Source of the DNA: SABI01 sp963677695
GTDB lineage: Bacteria > Spirochaetota > Spirochaetia > Sphaerochaetales > Sphaerochaetaceae
Length of the DNA: 64,000 bases
NCBI GenBank assembly: GCA_963677695.2
Contig: CAXXUJ010000001.1
Coordinates: forward strand, 2,232,001 to 2,296,000
Reading direction: 5' to 3'
Below, piece by piece: positions 6,764 through 14,226 of this stretch. The stretch's first letter is position 1, and each line of letters opens with the position of its first letter. Position numbers and translations under genes: made by a program. The notes beneath the pieces were generated by a model. That model was not told where the DNA came from and made no database searches. It saw only the letters and a list, made by a program, of their open reading frames with translations.

Positions 6764-9700
6764 GCTTCATCCTCCTCGATTGCAGGAGGTCTCTTCTCCT
6801 TTTCTTCCCTATATTCTTCGATCGTGAGATTTCTGAGAAGCGAGTTCCTCCCTTCGGGATTATGAACGAATCCGACCGAGAACACGTACGGTTCGATGAT
6901 GTGTATCTTCTGAAGGGGAGTGACGATCAGGAGCTGAAGATTGAGGCGTTTGAACAGATCGAGACCGTACCGGGCTGATTCATCAGAACCGCGGCCGAAG
7001 GCTTCATCAATCACGACGAAACGGAAGGAACGGGACTTCACCTCTCCCCATTCGAGACCGAACTGATACGCCAGGGAAGCTGCCAGAACGGTATAGGCCA
7101 GTTTTTCTTTCTGCCCTCCTGACTTCCCTCCGCTGTCGGTGTAGTGTTCATACTCACTTTCATCCTCTCTCCACCGTTCGCTTGCAGCGAAGACGAACCA
7201 GGAGCGGACATCGGTCACTTTCGCTGTCCATTTTCTGTCGATATCGGCAAAGCCCTCTCGCCCTTTGAATCGATTTACTAAGTCCTTCACCTGAAGGAAT
7301 TTCTTTTCTGAATACTGGTCACCGCTTTCTCCGGAGAAGGCCCCCTCTACACACGCCTTGAGTTCGCTTCGGAAATTGCGTATTTCAATATCATTGGTAT
7401 GCATCGCCTCAAGGTAGATGTATCGGTTTTCGTTGTAATCAATCTCATGGAGTGAGCGGTTGATCATCTCTATCCGTTCCCTGATCTGCTGACTTTCCTT
7501 GCTGAGAAGAGCATTGAAGTTCGCAATCTCCCTGATCGTATTCTCATTCAGCAGTACCTTGAACTGCTGTTCAAACCTCGGGAGGTTTTCACGAATCAGG
7601 GAATCGAGGAGGGAGCGATACTCGCCTCCCGATTCAACGGTGTCGTCCATCTCTCTGGTTTCACTGGGATAGTCTCTGCGGAAGCTGCCCATGGCAGAGA
7701 TGATTGAGTCACGAAGACGGTCAAGACGCTTCTTTGCATTATCGATCTCGCTTTGGAGCTTCTCCCTGAATTCCTTTTCAGCCGAGGAACAGGTCTCTAA
7801 ATAGAGTTTTCTGCCCGGCAGATAGGTTGCAAGGAGGGGACGAATCAGTTCTTCAGCATCCTCAGGCGGGTAGGGAGATTGGCCCAGAAGCGTCCGTTCC
7901 GCTTCAAATCTCTTCTGGCAATCTTCGATCCTGCTTCTGATCCCACCGAGCGCCGAATGGTAATCTGCAATTTCCTGTTCCGCTTTTTTCAGCGCTTCTG
8001 ATATCTCCTGCAGTTTTGACTGGAGGGTCTTCAGGATATCACAGCGGCTTTCGAGAAGAACGATCTCCTCCTTCATCGTCTCAATCCTCTGTGCAGCAGG
8101 CTGCCAGTTGATTTCATCGAATATCTCATACCCCTGAAGCTTTTTCAGGTTGTCGAGGATGGTTTCATAGGAAGAGCGTTCTTTCTGGACTTCTGCAATC
8201 CTGTCAGCAGTCTCATGCAGCATCAAGGCTTTTGCCTCTCTCTGTTTCTCAAGTACAGAGATCTTGGCTGCATTGGTCCAGCCGAGAACGTAACGGGAGC
8301 GGTCATCAATGGAGAATCGGTCATCCTTCTCGTGCTGGATGGCACTTCCCTTGACCTGCCCGTGCCGGGTCAGTCCCCGTCTCACCCGTCGAAAGTCACT
8401 CATGGTGTCGCAGCAGATCATGTCGGAAAACCTGTTTCTCACCTGTTCCTTCAGCCAGGGGGTGAACTCGCTCTCTTCTTTGAATTCCAGTCTATGATAG
8501 AGGGAAGCTGGGTCGAGTGTATCCGTTCTTCTCAATTCGCTTCTTGTCATCCGGTAATAGACCAGGCGACCTCTGAGCCTGGTATCATCAACCCAGGAGG
8601 AAAGCTTTGCATAGTGTTCGTCAGGAACAAGGAGGGATAAGGCGAAGGAGCGCATCACCCGTTCGATGGAACCTTCCCATTCACTGTATTCAGGATCCAC
8701 CGAAATGAGTTCTCCCGCAAAGGGAAGGTCAGCTTCAGTAAGGGAGAGTGCTTTGCACAGGTTTTTTCGTATCTCGATCTGTCTTGTGTCGATATTGCTT
8801 TTACGGCTTTTCAGGGAGAGAAGCTCATCATCAAGGGCTTCATGTTCCTTTCGAATCGTACGGAAAGAGAATTCAAGCTCACTGAGCTGCTGCTCACTCC
8901 TGTTCCTCTTCTCTCCCACTTCGGTGATGTTCCTTGCACAACCACTCCGGTTCTCTGTGAACTGATCGATATCTTTGGCAAAAGGTAGGGAGAGGGTGGA
9001 AGCGACCTCTTCGTAGATCTCCGCCCTCCTCTTTTTCTCACCCTTTTCTTTCTCACTCCTGGTTATCTCATTTCTCAGCAGTTCGATCCGGTTTCCGCCG
9101 TTATCCCGTATTGCCTGCTGTGTAGATTCTCTGTCTTCCCTGAGCTGCTCTATGTTCTGGGAGACGGCATCTCGCTGCTGGATAACTTTCTGCTCGTTAT
9201 GTTCCTCTCTTGCGATACGTTCAGTGAGGAAACCGCAGGTAAGTGAAGAGAAAAAGGCACTGAGGGAATCTCTCTGCCTGGTGTAGAGTGTTATATCCTT
9301 GTCTGTCTTACCGTAACGGTCAAGGTTGCTTACCAGAGGAGTGAGTTTTCCTATTTGAGCTTTGGCTTTGAGAATTGCTTCATGGGAACGGTTCAGGTCT
9401 TCGAAGTGGTGAATCAGATTCTCAATCGGCGTTACCGAATCAAAGGGTTCAAGCATGTGTTCCTGCACGAACCCTGTCAGATTGCCCACAGTCTTCAGTG
9501 AAACCGTCTGGTGGAACAGTTCCATTGCCTGTTTGTTTCTGAGCCCGAAACGTCTCTGGAAGGCTGCTCCGTACTCGGGGAAAGCATCATATACTTCAAC
9601 CCGTTCCATCTTCCTGAGTCTTTTCTTCAAGAGCGAGAGATCGCTGCCGAAATCATTGAAATGTTCAGCGATGGAGAGAACCGAATCCGCAACAATGAAG

Positions 9701-10152
9701 AATCTCTTCGGTTGTCCACTGCTATCTTTCTGGTAAAAGACCTGAGCAAGCGTCACATCCTGAGAGTAGTCGGTATTGATAAAACGCCCAAGAATGACTG
9801 AATGGGTGGTGCCTGCCTCTCTGAGGGCTACTGGTTTCGCACTGTAGCCCCCTTCACTCCTTTCAGATTTATAATACCCCATGACGTAGGAGCGGAGTGA
9901 TCGTTCTTTGAACTCAGCCCCTGCCGCCTTGTTGTATGCAACCTTCTGAGAGGGTACGAGCAGGGTGGTCACAGCATCGACTATTGTCGATTTTCCCGAG
10001 CCTATATCACCGGTGAGAAGTCCGTTCCTTCCAAGCAGCGGAATGGTGACTATCCGGTTATGGAAGGTTCCCCAGTTATAGATTTCAATGGTATGGCAGC
10101 GGAATCCTGCCGTGGTATCATCATCGGCGAATTCGAAGAAGGTGTCATTCAT
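6760..10152 (-). CDS. jetC: Wadjet system protein JetC (SMC-like ATPase)
   Basis: 1130 residues from the ATG at 10152, chosen because GGAG sits 7 nt upstream and because the upstream in-frame codons overlap jetB. Walker A is GDIGSGKST at about 48-56. Long charged coiled coils follow (about 230-480 and 640-960), around a hinge-like centre. The C-terminal head has the SMC signature SGGQKEKLAYT and Walker B FRFVVIDEAFGRGS. This is the MukB/SbcC-like layout of JetC, the loop-extruding ATPase of Wadjet. It overlaps jetB by 8 nt (ATGAATGA) and jetD by 4 nt. All ATPase motifs look functional. Confidence 0.93.
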   Translation of the reverse strand: MNDTFFEFADDDTTAGFRCHTIEIYNWGTFHNRIVTIPLLGRNGLLTGDIGSGKSTIVDAVTTLLVPSQKVAYNKAAGAEFKERSLRSYVMGYYKSERSEGGYSAKPVALREAGTTHSVILGRFINTDYSQDVTLAQVFYQKDSSGQPKRFFIVADSVLSIAEHFNDFGSDLSLLKKRLRKMERVEVYDAFPEYGAAFQRRFGLRNKQAMELFHQTVSLKTVGNLTGFVQEHMLEPFDSVTPIENLIHHFEDLNRSHEAILKAKAQIGKLTPLVSNLDRYGKTDKDITLYTRQRDSLSAFFSSLTCGFLTERIAREEHNEQKVIQQRDAVSQNIEQLREDRESTQQAIRDNGGNRIELLRNEITRSEKEKGEKKRRAEIYEEVASTLSLPFAKDIDQFTENRSGCARNITEVGEKRNRSEQQLSELEFSFRTIRKEHEALDDELLSLKSRKSNIDTRQIEIRKNLCKALSLTEADLPFAGELISVDPEYSEWEGSIERVMRSFALSLLVPDEHYAKLSSWVDDTRLRGRLVYYRMTRSELRRTDTLDPASLYHRLEFKEESEFTPWLKEQVRNRFSDMICCDTMSDFRRVRRGLTRHGQVKGSAIQHEKDDRFSIDDRSRYVLGWTNAAKISVLEKQREAKALMLHETADRIAEVQKERSSYETILDNLKKLQGYEIFDEINWQPAAQRIETMKEEIVLLESRCDILKTLQSKLQEISEALKKAEQEIADYHSALGGIRSRIEDCQKRFEAERTLLGQSPYPPEDAEELIRPLLATYLPGRKLYLETCSSAEKEFREKLQSEIDNAKKRLDRLRDSIISAMGSFRRDYPSETREMDDTVESGGEYRSLLDSLIRENLPRFEQQFKVLLNENTIREIANFNALLSKESQQIRERIEMINRSLHEIDYNENRYIYLEAMHTNDIEIRNFRSELKACVEGAFSGESGDQYSEKKFLQVKDLVNRFKGREGFADIDRKWTAKVTDVRSWFVFAASERWREDESEYEHYTDSGGKSGGQKEKLAYTVLAASLAYQFGLEWGEVKSRSFRFVVIDEAFGRGSDESARYGLDLFKRLNLQLLIVTPLQKIHIIEPYVFSVGFVHNPEGRNSLLRNLTIEEYREEKEKRPPAIEEDEA

Positions 10153-10747
10153 CGTCGCTCTCCTCATCCTCTGATTCTTCCAGATTGAGGTATTCACTCA
10201 GTTTTCTGTCGAAATCACTGAGCCACTGGGCATCGACGAAGGCTTTCAGGATTCTTTTTACTTCAATTTTCCCTTTCTTCGTATCGAGGAAGCGGATGAA
10301 TCCAAGATCCTGAATCTTTTTCAGATGAGCATCAAGCCGGTTCTGTACCTTTACTTCATTGCTCGAGGAGGGAAAGAATGCACTGATCATATCGCGAAGT
10401 TCGCTCACCTCAAGTATGAGACGGGCTTCCGAAGATGCTGCCTCATGTTCGGCGAGTTTTCGTCTGAGAAGGGCGAGGATAAGCGAAACGGGGTAGGAGA
10501 GCCTTCTGCGAGCAATAAGGCGCGGGAGCTCTTGTTCTCCCTCTTCACTCTCCTTAGTCCTGAGATATGCGAAACCGTCACTTTCATAGATTTCCACTTC
10601 GAGACCGAGTACCCTCAGGTAATCCCTGAGCGGTCCTTCAAACCTTTCAAGCGCATCCCAGAGCGAGGGCTTTTCTTCTCTATAGAGGATCCCTTTCATC
10701 AGGTGAATGACAACCGGGGAAATATTCTGTGTCTCACTCGTTTCCAT
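10145..10747 (-). CDS. jetB: Wadjet system protein JetB (DUF4194)
   Basis: 200 residues of DUF4194 type, the kite-like (MukE-like) subunit that bridges JetA and JetC in Wadjet. Visible blocks are the N-terminal helix-turn (VVIHLMKGILYREEKPSLWDALERF), a winged-helix-like middle (RLSYPVSLILALLRRKLAEHE), a second winged helix (NRLDAHLKKIQDLGFIRFL), and an acidic tail (LEESEDEESDDE). It overlaps jetA by 14 nt and jetC by 8 nt. The acidic C-terminus is common in the family. Confidence 0.9.
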   Translation of the reverse strand: METSETQNISPVVIHLMKGILYREEKPSLWDALERFEGPLRDYLRVLGLEVEIYESDGFAYLRTKESEEGEQELPRLIARRRLSYPVSLILALLRRKLAEHEAASSEARLILEVSELRDMISAFFPSSSNEVKVQNRLDAHLKKIQDLGFIRFLDTKKGKIEVKRILKAFVDAQWLSDFDRKLSEYLNLEESEDEESDDE

Positions 10748-12197
10748 GAGAACTCCTTTTACTGTAAATAACGCGCGGGAGACCGGCTCTCCGTATCTTT
10801 CCCCCTTTATTCTTCCACGTCACATGATCGTGTACACTCTCTTCAACACTTGCATGAGGCGATTCTTCGGCGATGAGAAGGTAGGTGAGCAGTTCTGCAA
10901 GACCGTGTTCAAGAGGGTAGATCTCTACAAGCTCTCTGAGTGTTATCTGAGTACACCCGGTGAGAGCTTCCCTGATATTCCGTTCGAGCCTATCCCTGTC
11001 GATAGCGACAAGTTCGAAGAGTTTGCGTGTATCTATTACTTCTTCCTCATCTGTATCGATGAGGGATATCAGTTCGGTTTTCGTTCCCGGGATATGGAGG
11101 AGCTGCTCCATAGGCAGGTTCGCCCGTACCTTCATGTCATCCATATGCATCGATAGATCTGCTGGAGTCCTATCTCGGAGGGTGACCGCACTCTTTTCGA
11201 TGGAATCAAGAATTTCAATGATCCTACGGTTTTCCCAGAACACACGATCATCAAGATAGCGTCTCAGCTGCCTTGAGAGGCGGCGGATTGTTCCCTGTGT
11301 CTGGCCTCCAGCCTCCATCCAGTCGAAATGGATTCTTTTCAGCCTCAGATCATCGCGAAGCTCTCCGAGTTCCTCCAGCTGATAAATCCTGTCAAGCTGT
11401 CTAGAGAACCCTTCCTGAGAGTCGGGTGACATGATGAAATCCCAGAACGCATGAAAGCTTCGCCCTTCATCAGAATTCTCAATCGCATCGTGCCCATGGA
11501 AGAATTCTTCCAGCAGATCCCCTTTCTCTCCTTCCCATGTTGCGATATCCTCGCGTATGTCCCTGTCCAGGGTCCTGAAGTGGGTGTCAACGGCTCTGAA
11601 GTCTCCCAGGAGTTCTCGTGCGGTACGCCTGAACTGAAGGAATCTCTCCCTGATCTGCCGTTCATCCATGACCGGGACATCACCCCCTGCGATCCTGCTG
11701 ATCTGCCTGTCGATCATTTTCTTCTGCTCTTCAAGTTCAGCGATTCTCACTTCACTGTTTTTCTCAACACCCTGGACAATCTGCCGCAGGAGGTCGAAGC
11801 AGGTGTTGAGCCGACTCTCGGTTCCGATGAACTGGTGAGCGAACAGACCATCCATCCATTGGAGAACCCGCTCACTTGACGGGGTAAGGTCGTAGTGGGG
11901 GATATCGGAACCGTCAGGATAGAATTTGCGAAGCCAGTCCTTCCCGGGAGCACACCAGTCTTCAAGATATTCACCAGCGCTTCGGGGAAACGGATCATCA
12001 TCTCTGCCTTCCCTGAGCATGAACAGATAATCTTCAAGCTTCATGATCATCTCGTCTTCATCGAGCTGACGAATGTTCTCTTCCCTGAATATCCGGTCGA
12101 AAAAACTTATGATAAGAGGAGCGTTGTCAGCGGTCATGAGACGCCACGAAGGATGATTCCTTCTTCTGTTACTCAGTGCATCAAAGTCAAAGGGCAT
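10734..12197 (-). CDS. jetA: Wadjet system protein JetA (DUF3375)
   Basis: 487 residues of DUF3375 type, the kleisin-like (MukF-like) subunit of Wadjet. The N-terminus shows the typical HPSWRLMTADNAPLIISFF and WCAPGKDWLRKFYP blocks, and the middle is helical and coiled (EVRIAELEEQKKMIDRQI). The C-terminal winged-helix segment ends near VIYSKRSSHGNE. It is the first gene of the jetABCD operon, reading away from the DUF4386 gene. No Shine-Dalgarno is visible; a TTGTGT-17-TACGTT promoter ends 5 nt before the ATG. Confidence 0.92.
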   Translation of the reverse strand: MPFDFDALSNRRRNHPSWRLMTADNAPLIISFFDRIFREENIRQLDEDEMIMKLEDYLFMLREGRDDDPFPRSAGEYLEDWCAPGKDWLRKFYPDGSDIPHYDLTPSSERVLQWMDGLFAHQFIGTESRLNTCFDLLRQIVQGVEKNSEVRIAELEEQKKMIDRQISRIAGGDVPVMDERQIRERFLQFRRTARELLGDFRAVDTHFRTLDRDIREDIATWEGEKGDLLEEFFHGHDAIENSDEGRSFHAFWDFIMSPDSQEGFSRQLDRIYQLEELGELRDDLRLKRIHFDWMEAGGQTQGTIRRLSRQLRRYLDDRVFWENRRIIEILDSIEKSAVTLRDRTPADLSMHMDDMKVRANLPMEQLLHIPGTKTELISLIDTDEEEVIDTRKLFELVAIDRDRLERNIREALTGCTQITLRELVEIYPLEHGLAELLTYLLIAEESPHASVEESVHDHVTWKNKGGKIRRAGLPRVIYSKRSSHGNE

Positions 12198-12202
12198 AAC
12201 CT

Positions 12203-12231
12203 AACGTACCATCAGAGGTGGGCGTACACAA
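12203..12231 (-). promoter_or_regulatory. leaderless-type promoter of the Wadjet operon
   Basis: Minus strand: -35 TTGTGT (12226-12231), 17-bp spacer, -10 TACGTT (12203-12208), 5 nt, then ATG at 12197. Both hexamers are moderate matches. The absence of a Shine-Dalgarno and the constant spacing seen at other genes of the window support it. Confidence 0.4.
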
Positions 12232-12400
12232 TAGGTCTTCAATTAAAAAATCGGGATGAATGGAACAAGAGTGAAATGCTATCCAATCAAGCGTTCACAG
12301 CCGGCTGGAAGAGGACTGTGACTGACCTGGTTTTCATCTGAAAGGGGTATAGTATAAGAGAGAAGATAGGTAGGAAGAAAAAAATGAAAAAATTCTCAAA

Positions 12401-12444
12401 CATTGACGTTCGTCAATGCCGCTTTTCTCCCACCTCCTTATATT
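12401..12444 (+). promoter_or_regulatory. Fnr-like palindrome and -10 element of the DUF4386 gene
   Basis: The palindrome CATTGACGTTCGTCAATG (12401-12418) contains TTGAC-N4-GTCAA, the 5-4-5 layout of Crp/Fnr-family sites. A -10 TATATT lies at 12439-12444, with no good -35. The predicted start at about 12451 puts the palindrome centre (12409.5) at -41.5, the class II activation position. A further half site, TTGACG, lies at 12443. The Crp/Fnr-type regulator encoded at 13105-13695 is the obvious candidate ligand. Confidence 0.6.
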
Positions 12445-12464
12445 GACGGTATAAGGAGTCAGCT

Positions 12465-13142
12465 ATGATACATAGATTACATACAAGAAATGCAGCCGTC
12501 CTGGTGGGAATCTCCCTTCTCGTGATGGCTCTCGCTGCAGGAATCGCCTACGGAGCGATTCATTCATCTCTCATTGATGTGAGTGATCCTACTCAGACGC
12601 TGCAGGCGCTCACCGCTCAGAAAGGACTATTCACAGTGGAAATTCTCCTGTGGGTGATCATCATTGTCACAGACCTGCTTGTCACCTGGGGAGTATGGAG
12701 TTACTTCACCGAAAAAACTCCTCGCCTCGCTGCTGTCACAGCGATAGCGAGAGGGATCTATACTTTCATACTTATCGCTGCAGTCATGAATCTGGTTTTC
12801 GCCTCCACACAGATTGGCAGGGGTGATGCGGCAGCTCTCGTTCAGAATATTCTCATGTTCGAAAAGCTCTGGTCACTGGGACTGATCGTCTTTGGAATTC
12901 ACCTTGTCACTCTCGCTTCAGCGAGCTGTACGAATGAACCGAAGGTATTCGGCGTTCTCCTCTTCATTGCGGGTATTTCCTATGTGCTCGTACATACCAT
13001 GTTGAAGTTCGCTCCGTCCCTGAGCGAATTCAATACCGCTCTCGAATCAGTTCTCAGTGCTCCTATGGCCGTGGGGGAATTAGCTTTCGGTCTCTGGTTG
13101 CTGATCAGGGGAGGGAAGAGGAGGAAGAAAGCCGTTTCTTGA
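12465..13142 (+). CDS. DUF4386-family membrane protein
   Basis: 225 residues with about six predicted transmembrane helices (VLVGISLLVMALAAGIAYGAI, VEILLWVIIIVTDLLVTWGVW, IYTFILIAAVMNLVFAS, LIVFGIHLVTLASAS, VFGVLLFIAGISYVLV, MAVGELAFGLWLLI). This is the typical length and layout of DUF4386, whose function is unknown. AAGGAG sits 6 nt before the ATG and the predicted leader is only about 14 nt. Its 3' end overlaps the convergent Crp/Fnr gene by 38 nt. Regulation by that protein through the palindrome at 12401-12418 is inferred. Confidence 0.8.
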   Translation: MIHRLHTRNAAVLVGISLLVMALAAGIAYGAIHSSLIDVSDPTQTLQALTAQKGLFTVEILLWVIIIVTDLLVTWGVWSYFTEKTPRLAAVTAIARGIYTFILIAAVMNLVFASTQIGRGDAAALVQNILMFEKLWSLGLIVFGIHLVTLASASCTNEPKVFGVLLFIAGISYVLVHTMLKFAPSLSEFNTALESVLSAPMAVGELAFGLWLLIRGGKRRKKAVS

Positions 13143-13695
13143 TTCTGCTGAGGGACTCAGGAGAGATGCCGAGAAAGCTTGCGTTCTGGTGCTGGGGAAC
13201 CCTCTTGAAGAGGTCGGGACGGGTGTTCAGAAGGTGCTGGTAGCGCTCCTCGGGAGAGGAGGATACAAAGGAAGCAAAGGTGTTCTGTGAGGTTGAGAGT
13301 GCTTTCTGGAGCATGTCACGGATCAGGTTCTGTAGGGCAGGGAAGCGGCTCAGTACGTCCGATTCGCTCCTGAGGTCTCCCGCAAGGAGTACCGAATCCT
13401 CCTCGCACTTCCAGAAGAAACGGGAGACGGTATCGAGGGATTCAGCATCTAACAATGCTGCGGTCTGGCCTTCACAGTAGAAGGCCACACTCTTTTCATT
13501 CCCCTCTTCATCGATGAAATACTGCCTGACGAGGCCTGAGAACACATGGTAGCAGTGGGTGCATACGTTCCCCTGCTGAAGCAGTATGGTTCCCTTTTCG
13601 AACTCTTTCACCGGCAGCTGAGAAGCGAGTTCATGCTTCTCTTCAGGTGAGAGGCCCGGGACCTGATTCAATAGATTCTCGATATACTGATTCAT
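13105..13695 (-). CDS. Crp/Fnr-family transcriptional regulator
   Basis: 196 residues. The N-terminal cyclic-nucleotide-binding-type beta roll is recognisable (FEKGTILLQQGNVCTHCYHVFSGLVRQYFIDEEGNEKSVAFYCEGQ). A dimerisation helix follows, then a short C-terminal HTH (NASFLGISPESLSRIKKRLSS). It has three Cys in the N-terminal half (CTHC and FYCEG), but not the N-terminal Cys cluster of true Fnr, so its signal is unknown. GGAGG lies 8 nt before the ATG. It is convergent with and overlaps the DUF4386 gene, so transcription of either gene makes antisense RNA to the end of the other. Confidence 0.88.
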   Translation of the reverse strand: MNQYIENLLNQVPGLSPEEKHELASQLPVKEFEKGTILLQQGNVCTHCYHVFSGLVRQYFIDEEGNEKSVAFYCEGQTAALLDAESLDTVSRFFWKCEEDSVLLAGDLRSESDVLSRFPALQNLIRDMLQKALSTSQNTFASFVSSSPEERYQHLLNTRPDLFKRVPQHQNASFLGISPESLSRIKKRLSSSSSLP

Positions 13696-13783
13696 CGGCA
13701 GCTCCTCCGTTCCTATTCTATCATGGTGAGAAAGGGATGGCCGGGAGAGGTTGTTCCTTCCCGACCGGGATTCAGTTTCCGAC

Positions 13784-14080
13784 CTATATATTCGTCAGGA
13801 ACTGTACTGTCCGTTCCTGAGAGAGGAGAGAGGGAATCCCTTCAACAAAGGGTTTGTAGTGAGGCATGCTCTTGTGCGCTTCGAAGGCCTCTGCATCCAC
13901 GTACGTTTCGTACAGGATGACAACGTTCTCCTTGTTCTGCGGTACCAGTACATCAAAACCGAGACATCCCTCTTCATCAGCTACTGATCTCTTCGAATCT
14001 TCCATAGCCAGTTCAATGAACGTATCCATCGTTCCCGGTTTCAGAAAAAACTCAGCAATGACAATAAATTTCTTATCCAT
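13784..14080 (-). CDS. antibiotic biosynthesis monooxygenase (ABM/YgiN-like) domain protein
   Basis: 98 residues from the ATG at 14080, which has AAGGA 7 nt upstream; the longer in-frame form from 14125 lacks one. The sequence (KFIVIAEFFLKPG, EEGCLGFDVLVP, VVILYETYVDAEAFEAHKSMPHYKPF) is a single dimeric alpha/beta-barrel ABM fold, as in YgiN-type quinol monooxygenases. The His of AHKSMPHYK is the usual conserved position. The likely role is small quinone or reactive-carbonyl handling; the substrate cannot be told. It stands alone between the Crp/Fnr gene and nrdD. Confidence 0.85.
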   Translation of the reverse strand: MDKKFIVIAEFFLKPGTMDTFIELAMEDSKRSVADEEGCLGFDVLVPQNKENVVILYETYVDAEAFEAHKSMPHYKPFVEGIPSLLSQERTVQFLTNI

Positions 14081-14175
14081 GACAGTTTCCTTCCCTTCAT
14101 TCTTGATTGTTTGTTTCTCAATCATAGTGAAATAGAGCGAATACCTTTGTCAAGACAGGTATCGCTCTGGAAAGC

Positions 14176-14201
14176 CGGAGGTCTGTGGGGAAAGACCTCC
14201 G
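14176..14201 (-). terminator. hairpin downstream of nrdD
   Basis: A 9-bp perfect stem (CGGAGGTCT / AGACCTCCG) with an 8-nt loop lies 26-51 nt after the nrdD stop. On the minus strand it is followed by GCTTTCC, only a weak U-tract, so it may be a terminator or a 3' stabilising hairpin. Confidence 0.5.
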
Positions 14202-14226
14202 CTGTTTCTGTTATCTCTCTTCTGTA

